NCBI GenBank assembly: GCA_030068145.1
Contig: JAPJBO010000883.1
Location: forward strand, 1 to 64,000
Length of the DNA: 64,000 bases
Direction: 5' to 3'
DNA from: Diplonema papillatum
Taxonomy: Eukaryota > Euglenozoa > Diplonemea > Diplonemida > Diplonemidae
Shown here: positions 18,675 to 31,600 of the stretch, piece by piece
How the letters are laid out: each line of letters begins with the position of its first letter
Numbering within the stretch: the first letter of the stretch is position 1
Position numbers and translations under genes: made by a program
Notes under the pieces: model-generated
What the model was told of the DNA's origin: nothing
Seen by the model: the letters and a program-made list of their open reading frames with translations, nothing else
The model's database searches: none

Positions 18675-21301
18675 TAGCGATGGATTGTTACCCATTGTCG
18701 AGACAGCAATGAACGTACGTTGTCCATTCTTCTCAGTCTTAGTCAGTCCGCTGTCAACGCTCGGAAGTCTGTGATCGTCAACTGTATGTGTGGGCTTCCG
18801 AGACACAGGTAGTCAAGCCCTCGGTAACACCATTTGCGCACTTAACCATGGTTAAGAAGACGTACGAAAACCTAGACACGAATATATAGCTCAAATCATC
18901 TGCAGAATAACGCGAAAAGCCTCTAGGCGAAAACCCGGTTCACACTTCTCCGAAAGAACTTCTTCGGTACTTCGATCGGAGGAAGGACGAGTATTCCTTT
19001 TCAATGTAGGCGGGCTACATTTGAAACCTTAGAGGACCTTATTCACTGTGCACTCTTTGTCCACCAGGGGCTGCTGTAAGGTTAATCGGATCGTTACCGT
19101 GCCACCACTGCAGATCTTTGCATTCTCTTTCGGCGCTTGTGCGCTGGTATCATTTGAAAAGAAACGCTGTAACAGATGTGCCGCCCCAGCCAAACTCCCC
19201 ACCTGACTGGTGTCTCCAAACGAGGGTTCGCGAGCCGAAGCCCGTTTGTCGCTGGAAACGGATAAGCTACGGATCCGAAGACCCTAACCCCACAAGGGAG
19301 CAGCTGCCGTCTTCCCATCGCTAGACGTGGCGGACCCCGGTGTTAGGTACGAAGTTGAGTTTGTGGCAGCCCTCCTTGGCTATACCTATTTCTTCCTTTT
19401 TTTCTTGGTAGTACTATTATACTGAAGGAACATTTTTGGAACACGGTTTATGAACACTCAAAGAACAGGAGTTTCAAGCGAACTTTCACTCTAAATAACA
19501 AGATCTTCACCATTGATCATCGTCTTGTTGCGTTAGTGGGAGTCATTTGGATGCAAATGAGTATCACAGTATACAAGATCTTCACCATTGATCAGTAGAC
19601 GTTGCATCGCCGGTTTCGGTTGCGGTGCAAGACCGTGCCTCCGGAAATGTTCTCACAGGCCGCCTGCTTTCCAGCTGGCGCCCTTCCTTCTCCAACGACG
19701 TTCCCATCCTCTTCATCGCTCCCAACTTCTTCACCCCAAGCAGCTCCTTTTGTCCAACAAAGCCGTCGTGCCGCGCATGCCGCCAGACCGAGCGGGAATC
19801 ATCGAGTCACATTTACACTCTTTCCCTCGGGCTCTCGTTGCGTTAGTGGTTTTGTCAGAGTGGTTTTGACGGAGTGAACCGACGCCTCTCGTCTCACCGG
19901 CTGTGTCACGCGTGCTCCTGTTGGACGCTAGCGCCAGGTATTGCGCAGTGCGTGTCATAGCCGTTGGGTGATATTGACGGGGGAGTTCACCGCCGTTGTT
20001 AGTGGGGAGTCATTTGCATGCAAATGAGTGCCCGCACTATGCCAGCTTTTCGCTACGTGACCCCGGCGTTCGCCGTGATGCAACCCGTGTCGGTTGCAAC
20101 TTTTGCTGGTAGTTAGAGCGACAAGCTCGCAACCCGAAACGGAATTGGAATCTTCGCTTTCCCGTTTGCGCCGAGAGGCACGCCAATAAGCGGAGGAAGC
20201 GAAGTAGCCGGGATGAGTCGGCAGATGGACGCCGTCGTCACGCCGTGGAGAGTCCGAGAGCGAAAACCAAGTCCGGCAGAACCGAATCCACTCTTTCCCT
20301 CATTCTTTCCACACATCGTCTCCACGCGAAACATGGGAAGACACATCAAAGGATGACAGCGTGTTCAACACTGCTGTGAATTTTAAAGCTTCGGGAAATG
20401 TGGCGATGCCCATTCTCGTCAGTAGGACCCATGTTGGTTGAAAGAGCGTCTCCCAGAGATGCTCTCCCAAAAGTATCCGTTTTTCGGCTCAAGAACTGAG
20501 CGACCATCTCGCCTTTCAGCACGCGCAGCCAGTAGTTGCTGCACACGTCTTTTTTTTTGTTTTGCCGCTTTTCATTTCCTTTTGATGTACTTACTCAGGC
20601 AAGAAGGGCGAAATCGACTCACACCGCTCAGGCATACCTGCCCGATTTGTGGATGATGTTTCTGCTCCTTCCTCTTCCCCCCCCTTTCGTTTGCCAAGCA
20701 GCACCCGGGAAAAGAACAGGAGGCCACGAAAGAGACGCAAAACAAAAAAAGAAGCGCTTTTCCGTTTCCGTTTTGCCCACACAGGACAGCGAGAGACGAG
20801 TTGCGTCTGGCACGAAACGAGACGAGGGCAGGCCAAACTCAGCCGGGCGTTCTTCTCGGAACGTAGTACTTATGGATCTCGTTGCGCCATTCGTGCAAGT
20901 CTTGTGAAGCCATGGGGAGAGGGTGAACACATTCTCTACTTTTCTACGAGTGAGGAGACGACGTGCATTCACCAGAGCTTGCAGCCGGGTACCGGAAAGT
21001 GTCTCCGGTGCAGAGGGGATCCATGGGATCCGAAAACTGGACCGCTAATCCGATGTAGCCATATATATTACGATGTAACCCCCGGATCATTTCGGGCGAG
21101 TTTTCAAGGATGCTGGCACCCTTCCGTAGATAAAAGAGTTGCAACGTCCCCATGCCTCCGTTTTGTCCGCGAGAATCGGCTTGCGGCGTCGCCTGGCCAA
21201 AAGAGAGCTTCCAGCATCCGCATCAACGCAGTAAAGACCACCCTTCCACGCACCCCCTCTGAAGAAAAAAACCACCCCTAAAAAGGACGCGCGGCGAATG
21301 C
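18675..21301. other. Intergenic region with small direct repeats and a palindrome
   Basis: No convincing gene in 2.6 kb. ACAAGATCTTCACCATTGAT occurs twice (about 19499 and 19573). GAGTCATTTGGATGCAAATG (19540) recurs as GAGTCATTTGCATGCAAATG (20007), whose core CATTTGCATGCAAATG is a perfect 16 bp palindrome. A copy of the dispersed TCAAGCGAACT repeat lies at 19472-19495. Being upstream of a membrane-protein gene, the region could carry regulatory sites, but nothing shows this directly. Confidence 0.45.
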
Positions 21302-21308
21302 AGGAGTC

Positions 21309-24300
21309 ATGGCAAACTGTGCGTGGCGCACCCTCGCTTTCGTTTTCGGCTGCGCGGCGGTGGACGCTGGCGCTGGGTCGCAATGCTTGCGGAGCGAGTT
21401 GAAGCTGCCCGTCGGCGCTTCGCTGGAGGAAGGCTGCGTTGCGAAAACTGGACACGGCGCGTTGAAGCGATGCCGTGTGGAACTCGATGGGTTCGTTTGC
21501 ACCGACGTTAGCTGTGAACACGGCAGGTGGCTGCCCGATTCTGTTTCCTGCATTCCCGCATGTGCGACGTGGGCGCTAGACTCTGATATGTGTGCAGGAT
21601 CGGCTTGCGAAGGGCTTTCACCTGCGTTTGACGGCCCGCTGGCCCTGGCGGATTTCCTCGACGTGGCGCGGGACAAGGGGCCTTTACCAAGTGCCCTCTG
21701 CAACACGGCCGGTGGCTTTGTTGTTAACCCGCTTGCAACCATCTCGTGCTTGCGGCTTGCAGACACAGCTGTCGTCGACCGGCAGCTCTGTGTTCCGACC
21801 TCGGAGTACGGCTTTTCCGGTGATCCGGCTAATTCTGACTTGTCGACTAGAGAGCACGTGGGGTACTTGCTGCAGGTTTGTGGCTGTTGTTTTGCTTCAG
21901 AGAATTGGATTGGTGCGTTGAAAGGCCTTATCTTGACAGTACCTGGTAAGTGGCTGACCGTAACTGGTTGCCAACGTCGTTTACGGCCTATCGCCTGACT
22001 TTTTTAGCACCCTTGAGAGCCACCTTTCCTGGTTGTTCCTGTCGCGTCGAGAAACAACTGTCGCAGAGGGAGAGGCTCGTTGAGGGTTTTCTCGTGTGTA
22101 GGGTGCTTTAGGCTTTGCAGAAAAAGGAACTAAGGTTAGCATAATGTCTCTCCCCGGTTTTCCGCCGTCACCCGGTGACAAGGGCAGAGCCGTCGCCATA
22201 CTTCCGCCGTGTCCTTCAAGTTCGCAGTCGGCTTGGGGGACCAGCCCCCCAACTGGCCGTCCCACGCCGGTCTTCAGCTGTGACCAGCGTGTCCCCGTTT
22301 CCCGCCGACGGGGCCCGCCGACTCCCCGGGTCCGGGTTCCATGTCCGCTACTCCCGGGTGGCCTTGCCAGCCGCCTCGCCCAATCAGGATCCATCGGCCG
22401 TCGGCTGTTCTGCGCACCCCGGCGCGTGCCGCCCATGTGTAACGGCATTGGGGAGGAGAACAATCGAAATAAAGTGAATACTTTGGGGTAAGCTCTGAGC
22501 TTAGATTCACGGTTTAAAAAAACTAGCGCTTAAGGTTTACTGACTTCGCACCTACTACCATGTAAATGCTATGCTTACCCTCTCTCTCTCTCTCTGTTGT
22601 TCTCCGGCCGCCCTCCCAGATCATAAGTGTTAGATCTTCAGGCGTTTAAACTGAAACTCTTCCTCTGGCAACTCGCAATCCTCAAATCGCTGCTCGTTTT
22701 GCGACGTCTAATTGTTTTTCCTGGCACACTGTCGTGGCCGAAACACTATCTGTTAGGAGACTGAGCTCGTCCATTGCCAAATTCGTGACCACACTGTCCA
22801 TGCATCGGCACCACTGCAGACCTTCGGGCTCCAGACACCAGATGGCCATTTCGGCCCAATCCCTCCGCTCAGGAGTCATACCGGACTGTGACTTCTTCAA
22901 CATGCTGCTTTAGGCTCAGCATTTGTACGAAGATCTGCGCCGTACGCCCCTCCTCAAGTTGCAACACCCTTTTCCAAACTTCCATTTGATTTTTTCCAGC
23001 CGTGTGCTTCAGCAGGTCGTGTTGGCAGAGTGATAGCAATCGCGAGACCCGATGTGGATTCGAAGGAGGCCGATTCATAAGTCGCACTCACGAAGAACTG
23101 GCCGAGCAAACCGCTTTCCAGAAGTTCCGATGCGACCTGGTCCTGCTAGGCACTTCCTTTTAACTTGACACGCGCTCAGGGGGCACTTTGTCAGCGTATC
23201 CGAGTAATTGTACGAGATGTGTTGGCTCAATCCACTTCTGGAAACTCGCTTTTTGCAAACAGAGCATCCTTGTTTGCACTCGTACAACGATTATCATGTC
23301 GTATTGGAACAAGTTGACGTAGCGCGCTGGGAAAGCCTCGGTAAAGGCCCCGATGGGGGTTTGTTGCTTGTCTGAAGCTCAAGCACTTAAAGATCACGCT
23401 TCATTGTCTGCTGAGAAGTCCTTCCCACCCAACGCGTGCGCTCTCCATACATGTACTCAAGCATTTCGTTTGACACGGCCAGTCTGTGGGCATTTGGCGG
23501 GCCAAACCAGTGTTCCGTGCTGTGTTTATAGGCCGACAGTGATGCTAGGGTTCGCCCACAAGAATCAGTCTAGAAAATCAGCAACTGAAATATCCGCCAC
23601 TCGTGGAACAGTGCTTTTCGCTTGTTGCTGAGTGTGAGGAAGTGTGAGCCATTCTAGGTCGATTGCTAGTCGTTGTCTAGAGGTCCGGGAACGGAATGCG
23701 TTGCCCGGTTTGTATCCATCCATGATCAGCACAATTGATGCTCTGAGTTTGCCTTAATCGGAAACAGCGATTCCGCCGTATTCCCCGATGTTCCATTGGA
23801 GGAACCTTATACGGCTCATCACTCTCGGCTGCAATAGACAGACGTCAACCGGTTGACCACCCATACCCCGGCACCATCTGTTGTCCGAGTATTCGATCCC
23901 GCTTAACTTCTTTTTGCACCCTTGCCGGCTGCCTGGTCGTGGCCCGGTGCCACTTTGGCAGCTGCACAGTCAATCAAGGTAGCAAGGGCGACCGCTGAGT
24001 TGGTTGCAGGTAAGAGATTCTGTGGACGGACATCTAATAGAGTCGATACGAGTTCTTACACGAGCTGCATGGGACCATGTTGTCGGAGCTGGGAGATATT
24101 AGACACAAATATCATGGCCAAAGTCAGGCTCGAGGCAGTCGGCTGTGCATGCTGCTGTTTTATCCATGCGTTTTTAAACACCCAAACGGGGTTCCCGCGC
24201 TGCTCAGTTTTTTTTGATGGGTGCGTCCAGGGTGACGAATCTGTGGCAAGCACGGGGAGATGTGGAAGCATCCTTCGAGCCTGCATTTCTCTCTCAGCAT

Positions 24301-27224
24301 CAACAGCCGGAAAGTCATTGTTACGCCTGCGTGTCCGTTGCTGAAGCTTCGGCTTCTCGTCCACTAGCGCAGCGAACACGGGTTTGTGGCGTTCGCAGGT
24401 GACGAAACACCCTTTCTTCAAGTACTCGACTTACCGGGATCTACGGGCATCTCTGGCGGGTGCTGACACTTTCAAGTTCGGCAAGAACTGCCTTTTTGAT
24501 TTCTCGACCTCCACGCTGCTCTTGCTGCACCCTTCGCAGTTGGAGTTGACGCAGGCGGCTTGTGCTTTCGCCTATAAAAGACGCCGTGTAATCCGGTGGT
24601 CTGCCAGTCGGTGGCGTTTCCGAGATGACAAACAACGCCGGTTTTCGCCCCGCTGCTGGCAACGCTTCATATGTGTCCACCAAGCGTTGTTTTGCACGAA
24701 CATACACGCACGGAGGTAACCCGTCAAACTCCCGCTCCGAGGATATTCGTATCGTTCTCGGTTATTACTCTTTTCCCTTTTGAGATCGAGGTGGAGAAGC
24801 ACGACCGGCTTCACATGCGACCCACCGCTGGTGGTCGGACACCGTGTGCGGAGCCAGCATGTACTTCTTTGGCTGCATAAACTTGCCCACAGCTCGCGCA
24901 CCAATGGGCACAACCGCCTTCGCGTCGCACGAGAAGCGACTTCTCTCCGCGAACTTCACGGCCAGTCCTGCCTTACGACTCAAAGCTAGCAGCCTTGGCG
25001 ATCGATTTGTTGAATCGATGTGGGCCTTCCCTGTACTAGTCACTGCTGGTGAGAGCCACAAATTCCATTCGTTACCAAAACTACCATATATGCAGTTCTT
25101 CATTTTTTAGTGACGGCATCTGTTCTGTCGTTAGGTGGAAGCCCTGTCGGCACAGGCAAGCAAAAATCCACAAATAACGCTAAAGAGCAGCCGTAAACTT
25201 ACAGAAACAGCGTCGTGCGCGCCGACATGTACAGTAAAGAGTGAGTAAGCTCTTCAAATTATCATCGAAACAGTCTAAAACCCCCGGAATTTCAAGCGAA
25301 CTTTAACTCTAAAAAGATTGCTGTGCATCGTTGGCGCTTCCGTGTTTCCTGAGGTATTGGGCACTATCGGGTTGTTAGAGAAATCCACGTCGAAAGTTGC
25401 TGAACGTGGCTCCTTTCCGATCAGTTTCTGAGGGCTGAAGCAGGGGATTAGCTTCCTGTCGGTCCAAATTTGGAAAGGCTGCCGACAAGTGGCAGCACCA
25501 CGGAAGGTGAACGCGCTGAAGTACACCGAACAGCTCGGCGGCAGCCCCGTCGTGAAATGAAAATTCTGTCGGTGCAAGTACGTCCGTAGCGACTTGTGCA
25601 GTCTTCAGTCGCATATCAAGTTCAAACTATAGCTACTACTTCACCAATCTCACAAAAGGGAAGCCGTCCCGGAGTAGTTCTGTAAACTCAAGGACTTGAG
25701 CAACCCTCACGCAGGCGCAGAACACGACCGACGACCAGCGTGCAGCTGATGACGACGACGACGCGCTTCCGGTATGGGCGCTCGTCCTAATCATACTTGG
25801 GGCCATCGTGTTGTGTATCTGCCTAGTCTACGGCACACAGGCATGCCTCAACACTAGAACTGACGAGGCTCCAAGACCACCCCATCCAATCTCAAGTACT
25901 CCGGTTTACAAAGCACTGGACGACCGAGAGTCTATCGACGATACTTCAGCGGCGGAGCGTGAGGTGTCGGACGCTCTCCTGCGCCTCAGGTCAAAAGAAA
26001 TGAGCGAAGTCGCTGTCGCCAAGACGTGGGAGGACTCTACTCCATTCGACCCCGCCGCCGAGGGTATAGCAGGTTTGTTGTCCCCTTCTTTCACCTCTCA
26101 CAAGGTGCGAACATCAACCAGCTGAAAGGCAGTGTTTCACCTCACATGAGACTAGGCTTCTCAGGCCGGAACGAAACGGCAAGGGGAGACCACTGGTGTC
26201 TTGTTTGCCGATGTATCCCTGAACTTGAGTGCGTCAACTGCCAGCAAGCGATCCGATCGACTTTGGTATCTTTTTTCGACCGAACCCTGCTGTCACGTCA
26301 AAAAGGCTGTTGGAAGCGTTTGGGTAACCATGTTCACATGTTCCATCTGCTTACAGAGGTTGTGTCGCGTCACCTGGTGAGGGAAGCGAACACATCACAG
26401 AGCCCGCACACGGTGAGCAACCGGCTGCAAGATTCGACTACGATGATCAACTAGCATACCAACCCGTGGCCGCGAACTTTGGCGACGCATATCGTGCTGC
26501 AGGGGCCGGTGGAGACCCGGCAGGCCGTGTTGTGCAGCTGCCCGTGTATCAACAATACCGTGACCCCGATGCTTACGGCACGGTACCTGACCCTGATTAC
26601 AACAGGGACGATGACCATGACTACGACGATGACGATAACTACGACGATGATCCGTATGCACCGGACAACTACCAATCCAGTGCACAACACTACCAACCGC
26701 CACCAAACTTATCCCCACCTCGAAACCCGAATCTGAAACACCCTGGCATCCGCCGCAAAGGCCCTGTGACAGCGGACCTCCACCCCATACTACCGCAACC
26801 AGTACGCTCGCCGCCGAGATCTTCAATCCACAGCTTGGCTTCCAACATGACCCCAGGCACGTCCTTCAATGCCTCCCGGCGGCAGCTCCTCTCGGCCGTG
26901 CAGACAGAGCCATCCTTGCAAGGTGGCCAGATGGCACCACGCGGCTTGCGCCAGCCAGCCCCGGCCATGCCGGGGACGGGTGCGTCGATGCAGGAACGGA
27001 TGCTCGCTGAAGTCCTGGCACTGCAAGTGAATCCACCCGACACAGTGCAGGAAGGGGATGACGGCCCACGGCCCCCGCCAGATCAGTTCACCCTGCAACC
27101 AATCGTTGATCCAGGAGACCACGTTCCTGCAGACACCGAAGCCAACAATAGCCAGTACCTCAGTCCGCAGCCTCAGCAGCCAATCAAGCGACGACCCGCT
27201 CCGCGACCGGCCCCAAGAAGATAG
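21309..27224 (+). CDS. Single-pass membrane protein, three exons
   Basis: The best gene model joins 21309-21875, 25715-26072 and 26401-27224 (582 residues). Both donors read CAG|GTTTGT, both acceptors are CAG, and the phases agree. Residues 1-22 look like a signal peptide. Up to about 189 is a Cys-rich region (pattern CVAKTGHG, FVCTDVSCEHG, SVSCIPAC) expected outside the cell or in the lumen. Residues around 205-235 have an acidic run followed by one membrane helix (VWALVLIILGAIVLCICLVY). The rest is a long cytoplasmic-type tail rich in Asp, Tyr, Pro and Arg, with a DDDHDYDDDDNYDDD stretch and a PRPAPRR end. Function is unknown; a surface receptor or adhesion role is only a guess. A second donor at 21946 (CTG|GTAAG) would need another exon. 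Intron 1 is 3.8 kb and contains a retroelement fragment. Confidence 0.6.
22030..22600 (-). mobile_element. Diverged 5' fragment of the RT-RNase H retroelement, inside an intron
   Basis: On the minus strand the segment matches the first 500 bases or so of the retroelement copies at 1-479 and 2430-2977, including the CGACTGTCGCAGA-like motif, the ATGGACCCTGACTGGG-like region and a terminal CT tract (22578-22596). It is clearly diverged and the frame is broken. Only the 5' part is present, which is unusual for reverse transcription that aborts early (normally the 3' end is kept). Confidence 0.65.
22601..25714. other. Rest of the long first intron, no certain exon
   Basis: Open frames at 23353-23631 and 23922-24344 were considered as extra exons, but their composition is not convincing and no phase-matched pair of splice sites demands them. 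A third copy of the dispersed TTCAAGCGAACT repeat lies at 25273-25315. Confidence 0.4.
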
Positions 27225-28535
27225 ACCGACGCATCGCGCTGCCTCCATGGCCTGGACACTCCTGAAAGCTGCACCGCCTGTTTCCATCAAGTCAACCGAC
27301 AATTCGCACCGTTTCGGGCTTTGTTGGCAAGCCAAATGAGTTGAGAGGTTGCGCTTGCGCACTCCGGTTGCTTTAGCTGCCCAAGTTGCGCCGACGACCC
27401 GCGTGGCCCTTGGTGAGAGTGAAAAGAGAACGCCAACAGCGGTCATCACACCACGTCAAGCCGACTAATCCTACGAAAACTGGCCCGGGCTCTACTTTCT
27501 GTCTTGTAAGCATCGTAAGCACGGGCAACAGACCGATGGCACACACTCTTTGCATCCAGGCGTTTTGTTTGCGTGAAAGTCAGCTGCTTAGCAGTGTTTG
27601 TAGTTATTGCAACATCGGTAGCGTTTAATGTGCGCGAATCGAAGTGGGCAGATGGACTGTGTATGCGTCCAGCATCTCGCTCCCAGTCGTTAGACGCAGG
27701 TTACTTGCGAATTGCCGAATGCTTTTCCGTATGCAATCAATCAACCATGCCAATTAGCCTTCGTTGTAGTTGGACGGTGCACAATTCTTGCTGCCTGTAT
27801 GCACCAAATGTACTTACCGAATAAAGGATCTCCTGCCATTCTATCGTTTTCGTATCCCAATCAGCTCTTCAAAGACTCAGCCACAAACCGGAGACAGCAC
27901 CCTGCCTTCCTCGTACAACCGGCTACCAAATTAAGTATCAAAATGAACCTCACGTACAAGCAAAAAGCCCTTGCGGGACCGTCGGGAAACGCTTCTGCCA
28001 TGAGGGTGAATACACCCAGGGAAAAGTCTTGATCGTGTAGGCGTTTATTCCTGACTTCAGAGTCAGCCCCCTGCGTTGTGTCAGAAATATACTCGTCTGA
28101 AAGTTCACGTCGCAGGAAAGGATCGCCATCTTCGGAAAGTACGATTGCCCAAAAAAAACCAGCACGCCCGCCAAAGTGCAAGGGAGAAGACTAGCCTACA
28201 AGGAAAGCCGCCGAGTCGAGGTTGTGCTGTTCATGGTTTTAGGAGTCGGAACCTCTAACGTTCGATCTCTAACGCAGGACCACTCCCTCTTTTCTTGTCG
28301 CATGCGACACTAGTCTTAGAATATTGACAGCAGCCCACGAATGCCATACTGTGCTCCAGAACCTATCTCCCTCACAACGCTTTGCTGCGATGGAAATGGC
28401 GAACACACGAAAATTGTTGACCCTGTTGGTTTGCTTCTACTTATCGTCCTTTTCCGCAGCGGCACTGAACCCGGGGCCAATTGCAGCACAACGGTGCACA
28501 TCAAGGGGGTGAATACTGTCAAGAGCCGCGACCCA
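27225..28535. other. Intergenic region, nothing certain
   Basis: A short frame at 28390-28512 begins with a hydrophobic, signal-like stretch (MANTRKLLTLLVCFYLSSF), but it is out of frame with the next gene and has no continuation, so I do not call it. Confidence 0.4.
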
Positions 28536-28556
28536 ACTATTCTTACCTCTTATCAG
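28536..28556 (+). promoter_or_regulatory. Candidate trans-splice acceptor of the RRM gene
   Basis: A pyrimidine-rich tract (CTATTCTTACCTCTTATCAG) ends in AG 56 bases before the start codon at 28613. In euglenozoans a capped spliced leader is normally joined at such a site. The leader itself is not in this window, so this is inference. Confidence 0.35.
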
Positions 28557-28612
28557 GTGGGAGTGCGAGGTGGAGAAAGAAGGGTGAGAGGGGGGGAAGA
28601 AAGGACACAGAG

Positions 28613-31600
28613 ATGGAGGACGACAAGCCGAAGACGGTCACGGTGACCCACCTGGACGAGGAAGTCGAAGTGGGAAGGAGGTTGTATGTAGGAAACCTGC
28701 CCTACCGGGCGAGGTGGCAGGAACTGAAGGACTACTTTGCGCCATGCGGTGACGTGGTATTCGCCGACGTGAAGGCGGACAAAAACGGGCGCAGCGCCGG
28801 CTGCGGGATTGTTGAATTCAAGACGCCCGAGGAGGCTGGGGAAGCCATGGTCCAAATGCACGACTCCGAGTTCCAGGGGCGCAAGATCTTCGTTCGCCAA
28901 GACAAAGAAGACCGCGACCTTGGCGGCAAAGGCGGCGGCGGCCGCAGCTTCCAGCCCGCAAAGGGCGGAAAGGGTCGAGGCAACGGTTCCAACGACTACA
29001 ACGACTACCGCGGCGGCTACGGCAACGGCTATAACAACGGCTATAACAACGGCTACAACAACGGCTACAACAACGGCTACAACAATGACTACAACAGCGG
29101 TTATGGGAAAGGGAGAGGCAAGGTGTGTGTGCGAAGGGGGGAGTACAAGCAGGGGGCAAACTGTGGGGTCTGCGCTTGTCAGTTTTTGTTTTACCCCTCC
29201 AACCTCGCGATTGACGAGTGCTTAAGAGGAGTTCGCTCAGAACGTCATGTTGCCAACCTGACGCGCTGAAGGCTCGTCGCAGTTGAGCCGAGGGGAACAG
29301 TTGTTTTGCCTTTCCGATTGCTCGGGATTTTCGATTTCCTTCATGACCATGTTTGAATCCTCGGTTTCCAATCTGTTTGAAGGTCATTTCCTCATTCCAT
29401 TCAGAATTGAAATCTTTGGTAATGGCAAACCCTTGGGGCTTGCCAGTGCCTGTGTGCGTAGGTGTGGGTGTGGCATCCGACCTGATATCGTGTCGCAGCC
29501 GCTCAGTTTTTTGTGTTACCATGGGGTGGTCATGGTCACCAGGTCGACAGGGAGAATTACAAATTATCATGGGCTATCATGTGCTTTGTTGTGATATCAC
29601 GAGTCTTCTTGTGTTTTTCGCCGATTTTCTGTGATTTAGAACGATTTTCTGCGAGGTCGTCAGCAGGCAGGATGCTGTAGTGCACCTGGTTTAGCGTTTT
29701 ACCCGTGGTAAATTCTGTATTAGAGAGTTGGCACAACATAAATTACCCGTCTTGGCAAAAAAGAGGAAGGTTTGAGCGCCATGGACCCAGCCAGTGTCGT
29801 CGAGGCTTGCCAAACTGGTTATTACACACATTGTGGTGACGTGCAACGGCATGCAGATGAGTGTGGGGTGATGATTCTATCTGGCAGAACTGTTCTCCAA
29901 GCTCGAATTGCTGGATGGAGCTTTCTTCTGGGGCTGTATTACGGCAACGAGTAGGTATTGTTGGGACGGCATTCCCTTCTCTCTCAGCCGTGTCGACCCT
30001 GTGCACCCTCGTGCACGTTCAGTGTAGAGTTCTGTAAAGTACAAGTGCCATGAAAGCAAGCGAGATCACGGGCTAGTGTTACTTTATGACATCGTCGGTT
30101 GGGAGAGTCAGCGATGATGAAGTCAGACTGGACGGTCATTTCCAGGTCAATTTTCGCCCGCTCGCTTTCGCGGACTCTCCGGACCGTTCTGGATGTTCCC
30201 ATAATGGTAAATGGGGAGAGAAGTCAGGCTTTTTGTTAGCGTCGAAATCTTCGGCAACATGGACTCCCGCGACCTCTTCGCTCTTCGCGTCTTCCTTGTC
30301 GGGGATGCGGACTTCGGGGACCCCCTCCTGGGAGGCGCGTCTCTGAGTTTTCCGGCTGGCGTGCGTGGAAGAGTTTTTTAGTGGGATGATGTTCCTGCTG
30401 ATGACGTCTTGGGGGACGGTGATGATGTTGACGATGATGATGCTGATGATGAGGGCGGGAGGTTTTACTACTGATGTCAAGCCGGAGCTGGCGAAGTCGA
30501 GCGTCGCTCGCGTCCTCCTCCGCGTCGCTGCTTTCTTGGCCCGTGCGGCTCGGTCGGCTTGCATATGGCGTGGCCGTGCGCTCGGGTGTTGGGTGGTGGC
30601 ACTTGCGGGGCGGGCTTCGTTCTACACCACCTTTTTCGTGAGCTTCGTGACCTTTTCACAGGTCTTCAGCGTCCCGGATGCTGGCCGTTTGCATCGCTTG
30701 GAGTGGAGGGTGGGGTTTTCATGGTGGGCTGCGGCGGTGGCGCATGTGTGGGAGTCTTCGACGCCAACTTACGCGGCTGCGGGGGAGTCTCGTCCATGGA
30801 TGACGGGGCTGCGCAACGGGCGAGGACCACAGAGCCACACCCCGTCGAGCCTCCTGGTTCGGTAGCCTGAAGAACTGTCCTGCTGAAAACTGGAAGAAGT
30901 AGGACTTCAGGTCGACGATAGCAGCATGCGACTTTGGAGCGTCACCGCATGGCGCGCGTCGCTCTTCCGATCCGGCATGCGAGGCGTGCCCAAGAACTTC
31001 CCGTCAGAAGGAGTCCCCGTCCGTCAGGAGATCGAGCAGACCGTGCAAGCTGGCCTCGCGGAGATCGATCGGCGTCACAGCCGTGACGTCTAACGGCCTC
31101 ACAGATCTCGGGGCATGAAGCGTCTCGTCTCTGGTGGTACCCCGAAGTGTAGGGAGTCTTAGAAGTGAGGGTGAAGGAACAGCCTCGTCCCCCTGAGCAA
31201 CCTAGACCTTCCGAGCGTTTCTGCAAGGGACAGTACCCACCATGACTACTTGCGTGATCAGTCCACACCTTCTCGCAACGTCACAACGTGTTGAAGCCAC
31301 AACTGACAGCAGCAGGGTAACCAAGTTTGAAGTAATACATTTTGCGTTGATTTGTGATCCTGTGTGTTATCCATTGATGAGTATTGACCTTCTGTGATAC
31401 GCTGTGATTTTCCTTGATTTTCTGTCATCTACATCGATTTTCTGAGATGCAAAACGTTGACCCATGACAATTTGTGATTCTCCCCGTTGGCCCGGTGACC
31501 ATGGCCACCCCAACTAACCAATGCATTGTTGGTACTAAAAATTAGTAGTTGGCAGCGTACTGCATGAAACTTACCATAGCAGGTGAGTTCCGCTAGTGCA

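Noticed and set aside
20649..21281. 210-codon + strand frame upstream of the membrane-protein gene
   Set aside because: Arg/Ser-rich, no domain, and crosses purine- and pyrimidine-rich low-complexity DNA.
28390..28512. Short frame with a signal-like hydrophobic start
   Set aside because: Stops after about 40 codons, is in another frame from the RRM gene and has no exon partner.
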